Assembly (NCBI GenBank): GCA_963457665.1
Contig: OY735237.1
Span: 2,880,322-2,944,321, forward strand
DNA: 64,000 nucleotides
Source of the DNA: Thysanoteuthis rhombus
Lineage: Eukaryota > Mollusca > Cephalopoda > Oegopsida > Thysanoteuthidae
Direction of reading: 5' to 3'
The position numbers were made by a program, and so were the translations under genes. The first letter of the stretch is position 1. Each line of letters begins with the position of its first letter. This document shows, one piece after another, positions 13,046 through 24,750 of the stretch. The notes beneath the pieces were generated by a model, which had not been told where the DNA came from, did not search any database, and saw only the letters and a program-made list of their open reading frames with translations.

Positions 13046-13117
13046 TATATATCACTTTGGTTTAAAAGGAGTTTATTCCTTTGAATTTGGTGTCGTTTGT
13101 TGTTTTTTTTTTTTTAC

Positions 13118-13190
13118 TGTAACAACAACACGAAGTCAACTCCAGACTTGGAAAATTTACTGAGGATTGTTCTTGTTGTTACAGTAGAAA
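13118..13190. repeat. Short fold-back with TTACTGTAACAACAACA arms
   Basis: TTACTGTAACAACAACA near 13118 is answered by TTGTTGTTACAGTA near 13172. A direct motif 'aaagtcaactt-agtcttgg' also recurs on both sides. It could be a small MITE or a hairpin arising from tandem inversion. Confidence 0.6.
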
Positions 13191-13346
13191 AACAAAGTCA
13201 ACTTTAGTCTTGGACTGGAGTTTAACAAATAAGCAATTTGCAGTAATATATGAATGAACTTGAATGAACAAATGAAAACTCTTGTAGAAATCACAGCTTG
13301 TCCCCAACTAAGTTACCACTTACGAGAAGTCTTTTCCACCAATTGC

Positions 13347-13452
13347 AGTGGTGCTTTGTGTTGTAACTAGCAGTGGTAAGTTACAATTGATAGTCACCTC
13401 ATTACATATCACCATCATTATAACACAAATTGCCACAACACAAAGCACCCCT
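13347..13452. repeat. Fold-back with 15-bp perfect arms
   Basis: GGTGCTTTGTGTTGT near 13348 is followed, about 90 bp later, by its exact reverse complement ACAACACAAAGCACC. The CTAGCAG motif next to it is also mirrored. The 94-codon frame across it is Thr/Ile/Ser-rich and judged non-coding. Confidence 0.6.
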
Positions 13453-13639
13453 GCTAGTCACCTCAACACGGCTAACCAACTGATTTCCCTCACCATTCAC
13501 ATTTCTCCACTTTTTAACAAAAAGGCAGAAAATAATCTGCTTGGAGGGCAATCACTTTTTCTTCTCATCTTTTTTCCAAAGAGTGAGCATTGCAAGTCTA
13601 GTTTATCTGTCTCCATTACCCTGATCTCCTGACCAGGGT

Positions 13640-14010
13640 AGCAGCATGGAGACAGCCTTATTTTTTATGGTGCTTCCCCACAGGAAGCTCTTCCTCCTCA
13701 TCTTGTTTACACTCATCGCTAAATGCATCAGTTGCCTCTAAATATCTACTAAATGCACTCAGCACAATCTCATCTTCTCATGCAGAGAATGTTTCATCAA
13801 GGTTGCCCTCTGATGCGCTTGGACCCCAGAAGGGGTTGATGGTCTTTCAAATGACGAGGCATTTTATCAACAAGAATAGATTCCTCAAAAACAATACCAG
13901 TAAGTCTTCTCATCCTGAATTTGGATAGGCATCAGTTCTGGGCTGTTTCAATCCAAACAACATCTCACACCTTGTACACAACATGATCCATCTTGGGTCT
14001 TAACGAGAGC
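13640..14010 (-). pseudogene. Unrecognised decayed coding relic (minus strand)
   Basis: This stretch is richer in GC than its surroundings. In minus frames it has coding-like composition: one uninterrupted piece includes VDKMPRHLKDHQPLLGSK, and another, in a different frame, ends DECKQDEEEELPVGKHHKK. The pieces lie in different frames with stops between, so whatever it was is broken. I do not recognise the family; a processed pseudogene or a transposon protein are both possible. Confidence 0.3.
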
Positions 14011-14063
14011 ATTATGTTGATACCTTCTAGTCAAAAAATTGTATGTATACATTTAATTTACAG

Positions 14064-14226
14064 GCGCAATCAGATTTGAGGCATCATCCTTTGATGGTAC
14101 ATTATACAAGTACACCAGCTCCTGTATAATCCACTAATTCCAGCAGCAATTCTATTAACACTCCAGTGATGCCTCAGCTTTATCCCACTTCAGCCTGGAC
14201 ATATGCAAACCAGAAACGCAAACGGT
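14064..14226 (+). pseudogene. Coding-like relic, possibly an old exon
   Basis: After an ATTTACAG that could be a splice acceptor, the plus strand reads a Ser/Thr/Pro-rich segment ending TYANQKRKR, with one stop codon in about 50 residues, and then a GTAACC that could be a weak donor. Low-complexity S/T/P stretches ending in a basic patch are typical of transcription-factor linkers, but no domain is present. I cannot name it. Decay is shown by the internal stop. Confidence 0.3.
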
Positions 14227-14536
14227 AACCACATTCCCTCACAGATTTTGAACGTCCTACTGCAGAGTGAACGGTTGTCTGTAAGGAGCTAGCTTGGAGG
14301 GCTTTTTTCATTGAATATAGACTCAAGCTGGCACACGACACTCGCAGAGTAGTGTTGAACTAATGGCCGCCCAACTGAAAAACACATACGACCACAGTCT
14401 ATGAGGGTCAAGTAATGACCTCTACTTGGGTGATGCCTGTCCCAATGTTCCTTCCTGCCAATGTACTGGTGCCAAATTTACTGATTCACATTCCATGGGG
14501 CATTAACTAGTATTGTCCATCCATACTTGCAGTTGG

Positions 14537-14635
14537 TGTGCATATCAATACACATTTTTGTGAAATTTGTGGTTCTGGATTCCTAAAGCAGCTTAGAAAA
14601 GACACATGCCAACTCACAGAGGAGAGTCAAAAGAT
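14537..14635 (+). pseudogene. Single C2H2 zinc-finger relic
   Basis: The plus strand reads HFCEICGSGFLKQ, followed by a segment where the two zinc-binding histidines and the TGE linker are corrupted. The C-E-I-C-G-S start is the same as in the arrays of the window. It is an isolated leftover of a finger array or of its last finger. Confidence 0.55.
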
Positions 14636-15289
14636 CATATTACTGAGGTTCCTTCTAATTTACAACCTTTTTCATGTCATTACTATTTAGCAAGTTTTTG
14701 CTGTCATGTTAGCATTTTGTAATGGTCAATTAACATTGCAAAGTGTTAGTGCATTGGAAAATTGGTCGTTGGACGCAGGGGTTGTAAATAGTAGGTACTG
14801 CTGAATATATAGGTTTATCAACATTCAATTAATCTAATTGAACCATACCTTGTGCTTGAATTCATAACTAGGAGACTTCTTCACTTTGGGCTAAAAATCT
14901 GTTAGTTATGAAATCTTTACATAAAAATTTTTGTTTAGTTAATATTTGTCAATTTTGTTTCCTTTATTGTCTATCCTGTTTGGTTTGTTGTCATTAAATA
15001 TTGCACGAAAGAATTTCACACTTAATGTGGAAATTGATGGCTGCAAGAATGAAGATTTATTCAAACATTTTTCTGCTTATTGTATGAAATAAAACCAAAA
15101 TTTTAAATTCCTTGTGCATCTAGTCTACTTGACTTGAGAAAAAACATTGAAATTTTTTTAAAATATTCAACAATTTTCACTTCTTCACCATTATTTACAT
15201 ATGGCTGTCATTGTAAAAGTAAATTTTACAATTATAAGAATTTAAATAAGTAACATATTTTGATTTATTGTTTGTAAGAAGTTGTATTT

Positions 15290-15620
15290 TTTCACCTTCT
15301 CTCTCAAAAATATTTTCATCGGACATAAAATCTGAAATAACTGAAAAAAAAAAAAAAAAAATATTCCAAGGACAAGTGATTAGAAAATTGTACCAGGTTC
15401 TTTGATATTCTTTTCAATTGACTTTAGATCAATTAAAGGGTCAACGGATCAGTTCTGCTTAAAACCAGATAGCTGGATAAATGTACACACTAGTTCAATG
15501 GCCGATGAAATAGAGAAAAAAAAAACATGTAAAATCTAAAATGAATGATATATCTTTATGCAATAACTATGTACTTTGGATATGAATGGGTTTATACAAA
15601 ATCTGTAATAGAATAGTTTT
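15290..15620 (+). repeat. Duplicated segment, partner at 26.15-26.51 kb
   Basis: Shared blocks in the same order and orientation include 'agaaaattgtaccaggt', 'ctttgatat', 'cttagatcaat...aagggtca-cgga', 'gtaaaatctaaaatgaatgatatat' and 'atgcaataactat'. The pair (15290-15620 and 26150-26510) is an old direct duplication of noncoding DNA, or two copies of an unnamed repeat. A poly-A run of 18 sits within the left copy at 15343-15360. Confidence 0.7.
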
Positions 15621-16540
15621 CACGCACTAATTTTGATAATGTGCAAAAAATACCATGACTTCATATTATAGCAAAAAAAATCACAAATCATTTTACTGCT
15701 TTTTTTTTTCAATATATTTCAATCACAATACAGTGAACACCACTTATATAATTATGCCTACTACTACTACATTAGTGAAAACAGAAGAAAAATAAAGAAC
15801 AGAAGAGATTTGAAAAATATAGAACTTTTCTCAATTCCAATGAACAATTCTTTCTCAGAGTTAAAAAAAAAAAAAGTCAAAATAAGAAAGAATATCTAAT
15901 TCAGATTTATCTGCATTTCCAATTTAAAAAAAAAATGTTCATGATATTTCAAAACAGAGAAAACTTTTGAGAATTAAATATTTATAGCCATCTGTATACT
16001 AAAAAAGAATCTAATTGTAAAAATGAATGAATATCAAATCAAATCCAGATAATTATAAAAGTTGAGCCAGGTCTAAATTTGTTGAATGTTTTTGTTTACT
16101 GAAAATATATCAACATTTACTTTCAGTCAAAGGGATGTGAATCTGTTTTCAACATCTTAGTTTTTTTGCAAACCATTTCATGATTTTTGAAATCTTGCAT
16201 CCTTAGGATTTTGAATAAAGATTTAAGTTTCATTTTGAAAAGGAGAGAAAATTCTTATGACACAAAACAAAAACACACAGAATGCAAAAAACAAAACACA
16301 TGGAAATATAAAACCTAACGAAATAACAGATCAACTTCAGACAATAAATTTAACTTAATTTTGTGAAGCAAATTTTGTATTTTTGTTCTTCCACAGACTT
16401 TGCTGAATCTCGTTCTGTCAGAGAAGGTGCTTCTCTCATATAGATCATATCCAGTTTTTACATCTCTCTGTTCTTGGGAATGTTTCTGCCTGATCTCATG
16501 ACCATCTGTTGAGCTGTGTGTGTGTGTTCTCATCTCTCAG
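15621..16540. other. AT-rich DNA, nothing recognised
   Basis: A/T-rich sequence with several poly-A runs and no gene-like feature. Confidence 0.4.
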
Positions 16541-17075
16541 GCCATGCCAAAGGAATTTCAAGTGGATCGCTCATTCTTTCCTATGGAGGAAGGGGACACA
16601 CCAACCTTTATAGAATTAGATTTAAAAAATACACAAAAAAAGCATCGGAGAATTAGAAGGTTGAAGGAAACTGCCCACATACAAGGTTCAGTAAACTCGA
16701 TCAGCAGACTGAGTGTCTACATTATTGGCTTGAGGGAACCACTGGTCAGGAATGGGTGGATGATATACCGAGGAGTCCATGGATGTGCCTTGAGAAATGA
16801 GAGCAGGTGCAAAGCTGAACAGAGATCACAAGATCAGGAGGAGACATTCACTGAAACACAGAAATGCAGAAACCAGGTGTGATGTGTACAAGAGGGGGGG
16901 GGCACTTGTGCTCCCCCAGGACAGGACTCGACACATGAAGAAGAAGACAACTCATACCTGAGGAAGGCCAGAGGGTACACAGTCAAATCATTGAAAAGAA
17001 ACAAAGAATTATCCAAAGACAATACTCTATTTGAATCTGCTAGATTTATCTTATGAATAAAAATATGCGTTTCTT
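16520..17075 (+). other. Unrecognised 120-codon frame in a GC-richer insert
   Basis: Frame 16520-16882 starts at an ATG and encodes a basic, glutamine- and arginine-rich peptide of 120 residues ending ETQKCRNQV. The surrounding 16545-17000 is clearly GC-richer than its flanks and ends with AATAAA at 17056-17061, which looks like a polyadenylation signal. This shape suggests the 3' end of a retrocopy or retroelement rather than a host gene, but no family is recognised and no target duplication was found. Confidence 0.3.
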
Positions 17076-17299
17076 TTAATAACAAGACTGCCTTAGTCAC
17101 TGTTAAGAGACATCAGCCCACTGTATTCTCTGCGAAGGGAAATGTACAAGAACAATGTTAAATATATTGCTTTAGTGTATATTTCAGAATTTTCAAACGT
17201 ACACATCTTTATATCATAATAATAAAGATTGTCAAACTCAGTAAAAAAAAAAAATATAGTGTAATCTTTGTAAGAACAAGTATTTCAGAGATATCAGAC

Positions 17300-18098
17300 T
17301 GCACAGTATTTTCACTCATTTCATCAAAAGACAAAAAGGTTTCACAAAATAAGTTGAAGCTTTTCAACTGTGTACAATCTGAAAATGTAGATCCACACCT
17401 ATCATAAAAGTGGTATCAAAAGAGCGGCTCACAAGTGAATTTTCAAAGCTAAACACACTTGAAAATATCAGAGTAAAATATCCGCAGGCTATCTAATTGA
17501 GTACATATAGATTACAGTATAAGTTTTCACAAATATAAAAGGGATATCAGCCACATACATCTTAAGAGCATTCATAATCCTGAGTGTATTTGTATTTGTC
17601 TTTTCAAATCAGACATCATTGAAAATGAATGACTGCATTTTTCACTCCAGTATGTGTTTTATTTACTGCATTAAATCTGACTTCTTTACAAAAATTAAAA
17701 GACTTCACAAGAATATGTTTTTCATTTAATGGCTATCAAAGTATTTGTTGCTAAATTGAATTGTCTGAAAATAAAAATTCTTACTTCCAAATGATCAAGG
17801 ATTCTCTTCAGTCAATGTCTGCAGATGTTGCACTGGATCTGATTTCACTGTAAATTAAACATAACAAGATCCACAAAAATATAGTTTCCCTTCCATTTGT
17901 GTGCATATGTTGCAGCAAAAAATATTTTTATGAAAATAGTTTCTCACAAGTGTGTGTTATTTACATAGTATACTAAATACAGTTCAACTAAATGAGCAGA
18001 TCCAACACTCGACAAGTAGGCTACAGATGAATATCATTTCTTCTATGTGTTTGCATACGATCGAGTGTGAATTCTCTAAAAGTGAAAAACCACAAACT
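17300..18098 (-). pseudogene. Decayed fingers downstream of the first zinc-finger array
   Basis: Beyond the stop of the array gene, the minus strand still shows finger-like units. One follows the stop directly, in another frame, reading CGFSLLENSHSIVCKHIEE. Another, near 17560-17650, keeps 'tttgaaaagacaaatacaaatacac', and weaker ones reach about 17300. They are no longer in frame with the gene. They show that the ancestral protein had more fingers. Confidence 0.65.
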
Positions 18099-18848
18099 TC
18101 AAAATATGGTTTCCTGTGTGTGGGTTTGCATATGGCCCAACAAATATTTTTTTCGTGAAAAAGAACACCCACACACTTCACAGGTATATGGTTTCTCTCC
18201 AGTGTGCGTTCGCATATGTTGATACAAATTTGACTTGTCTGAAAAAGAAGAGCCACACACTTCACAAGAATATGGTTTCTCCCCAGTGTGTGTTCGCATA
18301 TGCACCAACAAATGTTGGTTCCGTGAAAAAGAACAGCCACACACTTCACAAGAATATGGCTTTTCTCCAGTATGCGTTTGCTTATGCCTCAACAAAGTTA
18401 ATTTTTGTGAAAAAGAAGAGCCACACATTTCACAGGAAAATGGTCTTTCTCCGGTGTGTGTTTGCATATGTTGGTTCAAATGTGATTTCTGTGTAAAAGA
18501 AGAGCTACACAGTCCACAAGAATATGGTTTCTCTCCGGTGTGTGTTCGCACATGCCTCAACAAATTAGACTTTAGTGAGAAAGAAGAGCCACACACTTCA
18601 CAAGCATAGGGCTTCTCTCCAGTGTGTGTCCGCACATGTTGATTCAAATTTGTCTTTAGTGAAAAAGAAGAGTCACACACTCCACAAGTATATGGCTTCT
18701 CTCCTGTGTGTGTTCGCATATGTTTGTTCAAAGATGACTTCTCTGTAAAGCAAGAGCCACAAACTTCACAAAAATATGACATCTCTCCAGTGTGTGATCG
18801 CATATGTTGATTCAAATTTGACTTGTCTGAAAAAGAGTAGCCATACAC
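18099..18848 (-). CDS. C2H2 zinc-finger protein (8 intact fingers), gene ZNF-1
   Basis: Encodes a run of C2H2 fingers, so it is likely a nuclear sequence-specific DNA-binding protein. The open frame is 249 codons. The first unit (residues 1-19) has lost a zinc cysteine (VYGY instead of CxxC), and eight units with C-x2-C-x12-H-x3-H follow, joined by THTGEKPY linkers. There is no KRAB, BTB, SCAN or other accessory domain in this exon. A stop lies just before the frame. By analogy with its two relatives, translation may start at the ATG in the first linker (HTGEMSYF, 18782-18780) or at the ATG 21 bases earlier (18803). The frame ends early: a short deletion in a linker shifts the frame to read THTQETIF-stop, and decayed fingers lie beyond. 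A leader module lies 3.7 kb upstream (22.66 kb). A candidate splice acceptor (TTTTCTTCTAG) lies at 18998. Confidence 0.85.
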   Translation of the reverse strand: MYGYSFSDKSNLNQHMRSHTGEMSYFCEVCGSCFTEKSSLNKHMRTHTGEKPYTCGVCDSSFSLKTNLNQHVRTHTGEKPYACEVCGSSFSLKSNLLRHVRTHTGEKPYSCGLCSSSFTQKSHLNQHMQTHTGERPFSCEMCGSSFSQKLTLLRHKQTHTGEKPYSCEVCGCSFSRNQHLLVHMRTHTGEKPYSCEVCGSSFSDKSNLYQHMRTHTGEKPYTCEVCGCSFSRKKYLLGHMQTHTQETIF

Positions 18849-19294
18849 TTATCAATGAAACCAAATGCTCATTAGAAGTAAAGAAATTTTGTACACAGGG
18901 AAATCAATTATAAAAAGATTCAACTTTAATCTGTCATCTTCATCAAAACAAAACTTAATATGAAAATCAAAACAGTGTTTCTCAAACTTAGGCACAGCTA
19001 GAAGAAAATTTATACAAATTGTATTGATTAGAACTCTGTCAAGCTTGATAGTTTTGTAATGATGGATCTATGCATTTTTGATTAATTCTAATTTGTAATC
19101 AATCCTGAAAGGACTTCTATATTAGGGCTGTGTTCCGTGAAAAGGAATGAATATTTGCATTCAAATTTTCTGAAAATATTTCTATTTGAAAACTTCTATT
19201 CTTTCAATATCCCCACTCTTCTGAAATTCTATTGTTAGATGTAGCAATACTTAATAACAAAACATACTACTTAGTTGGAAAAAAAATGTTGACC
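18849..19294. other. Presumed intron or leader of gene ZNF-1
   Basis: AT-rich. It holds a candidate minus-strand acceptor (intron end at 18998-18999, exon starting 18997) and a copy of the recurring 'actctgtcaagctt-ata-ttttgtaatgatg' motif at about 19015-19065, which also occurs in the introns of the other family members. Confidence 0.45.
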
Positions 19295-19308
19295 AGAGGT
19301 ATTTTTAT

Positions 19309-19642
19309 CTTATTTTGAGATGAGGTATTATTATTATTTCTATTAATATTCGGACCATCCACATCTTGGTTGTTTTTCATACAACGTTCCGGCCGTTGCA
19401 CTCTACGGCCTTCATCAGGTATCATCTGGTAGGTGTAGGCAAGTAACGAACCGAACCCTTTTTTTTTTAACCGACGGGGGTATATTGACCACACTCCCCT
19501 CTTGGCATTAGTAGTATTATTATTGTCTCACACTTGGATTGAACCTAGAACCATCAGATTACTTTGCAGTAATTTTGTCTGATGCTGGAACCACTACGCT
19601 ATGTGTCCAAATGATACCTAATATTTCAATATTAATAGAAAT
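19309..19642 (-). mobile_element. tRNA-derived SINE, full-length copy (minus)
   Basis: Flanked by a perfect 14-bp direct repeat AGAGGTATTTTTAT (19295-19308 and 19643-19656). Read on the minus strand, it starts with a tRNA-like head: an A box like TAGCGTAGTGGTTCCAGC, then a B box like GGTTCAATCC. A body with 'atacccccgtcggtt' follows, then the element CTGATGA-AGGCCGT-loop-ACGGCC-GGAAC (plus positions 19383-19418), and finally a tail of AAT repeats. It would be transcribed by RNA polymerase III and mobilised by a LINE. It matches copies at 30.9 kb and 42.1 kb. Confidence 0.85.
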
Positions 19643-19656
19643 AGAGGTATTTTTAT

Positions 19657-21180
19657 TATTTTGTTAGAGTTCTTTGGAGGCTATTTGTTAGTAGAGAGAC
19701 CCAGTTCAGCCCTTTTATGTTCTTTTATCTTTTAAACTAATTGAAAGAATAATTCTAGCCACAATTTCTGGTACAGATATTATGTAGTCAATCGATGCTT
19801 CATGTTTTCTTGATATTTCATTTCATTAACTGTCACTATAAATCACAAAAAAGAAAATATTTCATTATAATCTGAGTTCTAGATTGAAGTTTTTGAAAGC
19901 AATTTTTCCTTTTTTTGTCATAACTAAAAAACAAGAACCCAGTTTCACCCTTTTTGATGGTATATAGATTTATAGGATAGAGATAATTTTTGAAAATTCA
20001 GTGACACACTGTTTGTGATTATATTTTCACAGAAGTCAGCAAAACAACAGAAGCCTTTTGACCTAGCTATCAACTTATATCAACAAATATACAATCTCAC
20101 TTTGACTTTTGAACCATGTAAATAGAAGACACATTCGTATTGGAAAAAAAAAAAAAAATTTGTGTCGTTCAGTCAAGTAATGATGACAAACTTTTTTCAA
20201 TCAAATTATCATCCAGGAAGAAAACATTTTTGGTGGATTTCTAATTACTGAGCATAAAATTTTAATTTTTTTTAAAATCATCATGTAAATGAATATCAAT
20301 GTTTTGCAGAGTGAAAGTCTGACTAAAATACAGTCAAATATACGTTTTGATTATTGAAAATTTCTCTGTTTTAATTCATCTCCACTAGTATCGATGAGAA
20401 AGCAATACATGAAACAAAAAAACATTAAAAAAAACACTCAAGTTTTACATAAAAGTTTATTTCATTCCAATAAATCTTGTTATAAAAATGAATAGAGAAA
20501 ATTCTAGTAGAAAAATTAAGTTTCCAAAATTAAGGATTGGAAATTTTTGTCTTGTGAAGTTATTAACACTGTGTAGACAATAAAAAAAATTAAACACAAA
20601 ATATAACTTTTCAATTTTCCTCAAATATTAGATTTGCCCAAATCTTAACCCAATTTTGTGTTGTAATTTCAATTATAAGGTATATGGTAAAAATGTCATC
20701 TGCTATTTGTTGTATACAGAGTTAACATCAACAACAAAAAAAAAAAAAAAAAAAAACCTTTGTTTTTATTTTAATCAGGATTTAATTTCACCTCCTAAAT
20801 TCTCACACTATTTTTCAAGACACTGGCACTGATTGATTTCTCAAAGCTGCTATCACGTTAAATCACATTATTTTCCTGTTCAAGGAGGTTTATCTGTCAA
20901 GTTATTTGGCAAAACAATTTTGCAGTTTGCTGTGAAAATTTTTCACCACTATACGACACATACTATATTGCTGTAATTCCTGAAAATTCTACATTTCTCA
21001 AGAAAATATATTCATTCACAACCTACTTAATCAATCAATGAGGTGATTTCAAAGAACATATCTTGATTTTTAACCTACTTAATCAATTTCAGTCTCAATG
21101 ATCAAAACTTGGGCAGTTTATATTAATCTTACCAACTAACACAACCTACTTGATCTACATTTGAGTCATAAATATCAATC
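19657..21180. other. AT-rich intron-like DNA, nothing recognised
   Basis: Contains poly-A runs (20147-20158, 20737-20757) and a stretch at about 20440-20600 that resembles 31740-31930 and 54905-55085. No gene or RNA was seen. It lies between the ZNF-1 array and its leader module at 22.6 kb. Confidence 0.4.
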
Positions 21181-21189
21181 ACTCCTCTT

Positions 21190-21890
21190 ATTGTTATTAT
21201 CATTCCCCCCTTTGAAAATAGTGACTGATATCATATCCTATTTTGACCCTAAAGAGTCCTGACTATAAAAAGCGGCGCTTCAGGCTTTTTGCTCTCTTTC
21301 ATATCGAATCAGAAGCCATAATGATTTTTCCAAGAATCCTTTCCTCATCAACCTCAGAGTGCATTCGTTGATCGTAGTTCATACACAAACAACATAAAAA
21401 GCTGTTAGCCAACACATATGTACCATACCATGTCAAAATGGCAAGAGAAAGAGATTCAAACATGGTGCAAAGATCAGACGACTGTGTTTAAGGTTCTGAT
21501 TGGCTAAGCTCGTTTCAATCCATCAGCTACGATTATCCTAGTTATTTTTTTTAATCACGGCTGATATCACTTTATAATCTGAATTTATCGGACGGAGAAA
21601 ACAAAGACCCCCACCCCACCCCAAGTGACAAAGGTATGAAAGTTGACGGATGAACAGAATAGCTTAGAACATAAACCACCAAGCAAACATTGAATAATCA
21701 GAACTAGCAAGGACCAAAACCCCTACTTCGACTTCATGTCACATTCAGATAGTGCATTTCTCTTGCATCTTGCATTTTGTACATAATCACTGTATCGATG
21801 TATTCTCTTTTCGATTCATTTGTTTTTATCAATTTGTATATATGTAGAATTGTACTATTTGGATAAATAAAATCACTTTATAATCTGAAG
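21190..21890 (+). promoter_or_regulatory. Promoter-like stretch with TATA box, CpGs and poly(A) signal
   Basis: A TATAAAAAG motif at about 21264 is followed by a CpG-containing segment (GCGGCGCTTC) and a pyrimidine-rich CTCTCTTTC some 25-35 bp downstream, the layout of an RNA polymerase II core promoter. An AATAAA lies at 21864-21869. An 18-bp direct repeat, ATCACTTTATAATCTGAA, occurs at about 21568 and 21870. A promoter and a polyadenylation signal within 650 bp could mean a solitary LTR, but clear ends were not found. It could also be a short noncoding gene. Confidence 0.3.
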
Positions 21891-22264
21891 TGAGTTATAA
21901 ATTATCGTTCATTCATTTTTTTGATAATTTGGATCAACACAAAACTAAAGTGATCTGCAAATTCTCTACAACTTCTTTAATAATAACAGCGTATCAAAGA
22001 TTTTAGTGTCCTTTGAAAGGTCTTTCCAATGATAAAAGTTTCACAAAAGTTATTTACTTAGAAATTTCTCACCAAATTGCTATAATTACGTTTCTAAAAA
22101 AAGTGGAAGATTTTAGAAAGTGTGGAGTCATCGGTAGGAATTTCGACTTTTTTTCCCCCAGAATACCGAATCTCAACGAGATTTCAATGTTTACAACTTT
22201 GTCAAGCTTATTAATTTATCAATTTTGAAATGATGATTTAATGAATTTCTAATCGTTTCGAATT

Positions 22265-22700
22265 AGTTAATAAACCCTGAAAGGATTAAGAAGTGAAGAT
22301 CTTTCATGTCTACAAATAAACAATTAAACAAAATTTTTAAAAACTTACAGACCGAATTATTAAACTACCGCCAGCAAATTTTATTCAATTATTCAACATG
22401 GATTATAACGATAAACAATAAAGTGACTGAATGAATGTATAAAAAATGAGTTAATCACGATCGAATAAGAAGCGGTCATTGAAAAGACTGACTTTGTTAC
22501 TATTTGTTCAAGTTGATTAATAAAATAAAGCTTTATATACTTACAAGATGATTGAATGCATAAACTTTGGTGGTTTGTGTATTTCTAAAAGATAGAATAG
22601 ATCAGGATTCACAACGATAATTTGTTCGATGCTTCCAGACCGTCTTGTTTAAATTGCCTCCATCTTGGAAAAGTAATGTAGAGGAAGTGACGTCAGCCAT
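22265..22700 (-). promoter_or_regulatory. Zinc-finger gene leader module B (serves ZNF-1)
   Basis: On the minus strand, a perfect cyclic-AMP response element TGACGTCA (22688-22695) is immediately followed by CTTCC, an ETS core. Then come an ATG (22663-22661), a segment shared with module C (ACAAGACGGTCTGGAAG), the conserved SIEQII part, and the end KPPKFMHSII with donor GTAAGT (22544-22539). A stop codon follows the ATG within four codons, so this exon is untranslated or decayed as coding sequence. About 250 bp of intron beyond the donor also align with the other modules. It lies 3.7 kb upstream of the ZNF-1 array on the same strand. Confidence 0.7.
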
Positions 22701-24100
22701 CATTAAAGTTTTAACCTATTTCATGAAATTTATTTCATTAGAAAAAAAAAGGAAAAATATTTTATAATATTTATTTTCTTAGAATATATGAAAGATTGGG
22801 TAATTTGTCCCTGATGATTATATTGATATTTTAAGTAAAAAAAATACAAAACGAAATGGAAAATTCTCAGTGGTAAATATGATGGACAGATAATCCTTCT
22901 TGAACAAAATTGCTCTGGTGGGAGAGTAAATAAATAGATCCTCTTTGAAAAAAAGGCCTCTGGTCAAAAACAGTTGTAAATATGGGTTCCACGCAAAGAA
23001 AAGAGAACTCTCTTCAAGAAAAAGCTCCTGGAAGTCAAAAATCTGAAGTGAAAGGAGTACAAAATTACCTAAAAAAAACCCAAAAAATAACAGGAAGATT
23101 TTCAGTGCTAAATATTGGGCCCCGAAAAAACCCTTCAAGGATTAAAACATCTTTGGACAAAACAAAATCACACATGGCAATTTAATTAATTTATGACAGG
23201 AGTGGCTGATAGGTTCCAGCTTACTGAGTTTATAAGGCTATGGTCGGACAGTCTTGTCCGATCAAATATATGAATAGAAAAAACCTAATAATTAATAACA
23301 AACAAACAAAAGTATTAACAGATATACTCACTTTCATGAATGAACTAATTTGTTTCTAATGATTGCTCAGAAAGCAGGAGTACATAAAAGAAGGAATAAT
23401 TATTCATATAAAACAAAGTATTAATTAGGGCTTTGTTCTGAAAATTATGTACAAAATCTTTCAATTGCTATATCCTTGGTAAATTGAAAACAGCCATATC
23501 AACCTGCATCTTGGCTTAGAGAGAAGAGGGGTCCAGTGCTGATTTGGCTCGGGTGAACATATCATAAGGTCTGAATTAGAAGGAAAATTTTTTGAAAAAA
23601 ACAAGTCAAATTTTTCTTAAGTTTTTATCTATTGATTATTGAAATACTGATCTTCCAGAATAAAAATTTCAAAATTTTTCTCATCGGATAAGCATTATAA
23701 ATTAAATAACAAAATTTTTTAAAAGCCATTTTGAGATCAACAATATATAACAAAAATATATCGACATTGAATCAATGTATAATATGTTGTTGCTGCTGTC
23801 AACACTACTAATGAACCACAGATTAAGAAACCAGGGTCTGCAAACCCCCAGGGCAAGGAACCTGGAGAAAGGACCCAGTCATACAAACAAAACCTGAGGC
23901 CTAGAAAATGTTAATCCACCCAAAATTTCTTCACCTTTATTTTTCTTACTGAAGGAGAAGCGTTCCCCCTTGCCTCATTTACCCACTGTCTTTTAAAAGC
24001 CAGAGAAAATTAAAATAATAAGTGAATTTTAATTCAAAAATAAAACTTAGGCTCATTCATTTTAAGTTTGGCAAGCAATGAATAACCACCGCACTAATGT
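22701..24100. other. AT-rich DNA upstream of leader B, no gene seen
   Basis: Frames at 22818-23138 (minus, 106 codons, Phe/Leu-rich) and 22982-23185 (plus) overlap each other and look like chance. A repeated theme 'aagaaggcctctggtcaaaaacag / aagaaaaagctcctggaagtcaaaaa' is visible at about 22945-23045. No RNA gene was recognised. Confidence 0.4.
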
Positions 24101-24109
24101 GTCTCTAGT

Positions 24110-24750
24110 AAAATACTTATTGGTACTCGGTTCATCTTTACATTTCTTTATCCTCAACTTAGCTTGCAACCATATCTCTATACTAAGCAGCCGTCTGTCA
24201 TACCAGTATGCAACTGGCCTCTTTTACAAGACCCGAATCTACAACTGAGTGATTTTGATCAAACCCATTTCGAGCAGGTGATCTACTTGAGACTAATCCC
24301 CAATGGAATCATGAAAGGTTATGATGTATTGGAAAATCATTGAAGTACGATTGACATAGTGGTAACAACGTGGATAATGGAATCAGTTCAAACTGTCAAC
24401 TTTGCCTTGGGAAAGGTATGGATCCATTTCTTCTCCCCTTGACTAGGGATAAAAAGTGGGGCAGATTGGGATCTCTGACATTGGGAAGGCAACCAGTCTA
24501 AGGAAAAGATAACGTTGATTCCAAACCTGGGAGTGGGGCTCCCTTATGGTGCCTTAAACATACAATTTGATGTCCTTCCAGCAACTTCAGCAGCCAATCT
24601 CATACCAGACGTATTGCACTCTGCTTTCCTGTGGACTACATCAGTGAGGCTGAGACTGAGTATCACAGAATCACCATGCACTTTGATCAGGTCTAGGAAG
24701 AGACTTTCCTGTGTCGGTGATTACAGCCAAAATTGAGATCCACAGGAAGA
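24110..24750. other. GC-richer unrecognised insert, probably a transposon fragment
   Basis: Base composition rises to near 45% GC between about 24120 and 24740 against AT-rich flanks. Phrases such as 'gggaaggcaaccagtctaagg' and 'gtggggctcccttatggtgcc' look like mobile-element sequence, but I cannot assign a family. The 73-codon plus frame at 24515-24736 has balanced composition and may be a coding fragment. Confidence 0.3.

Noticed and set aside
22818-23138. 106-codon minus frame, Phe/Leu-rich, membrane-like
   Set aside because: AT-rich composition alone gives Phe/Leu runs; the overlapping plus frame is equally open and neither has support.
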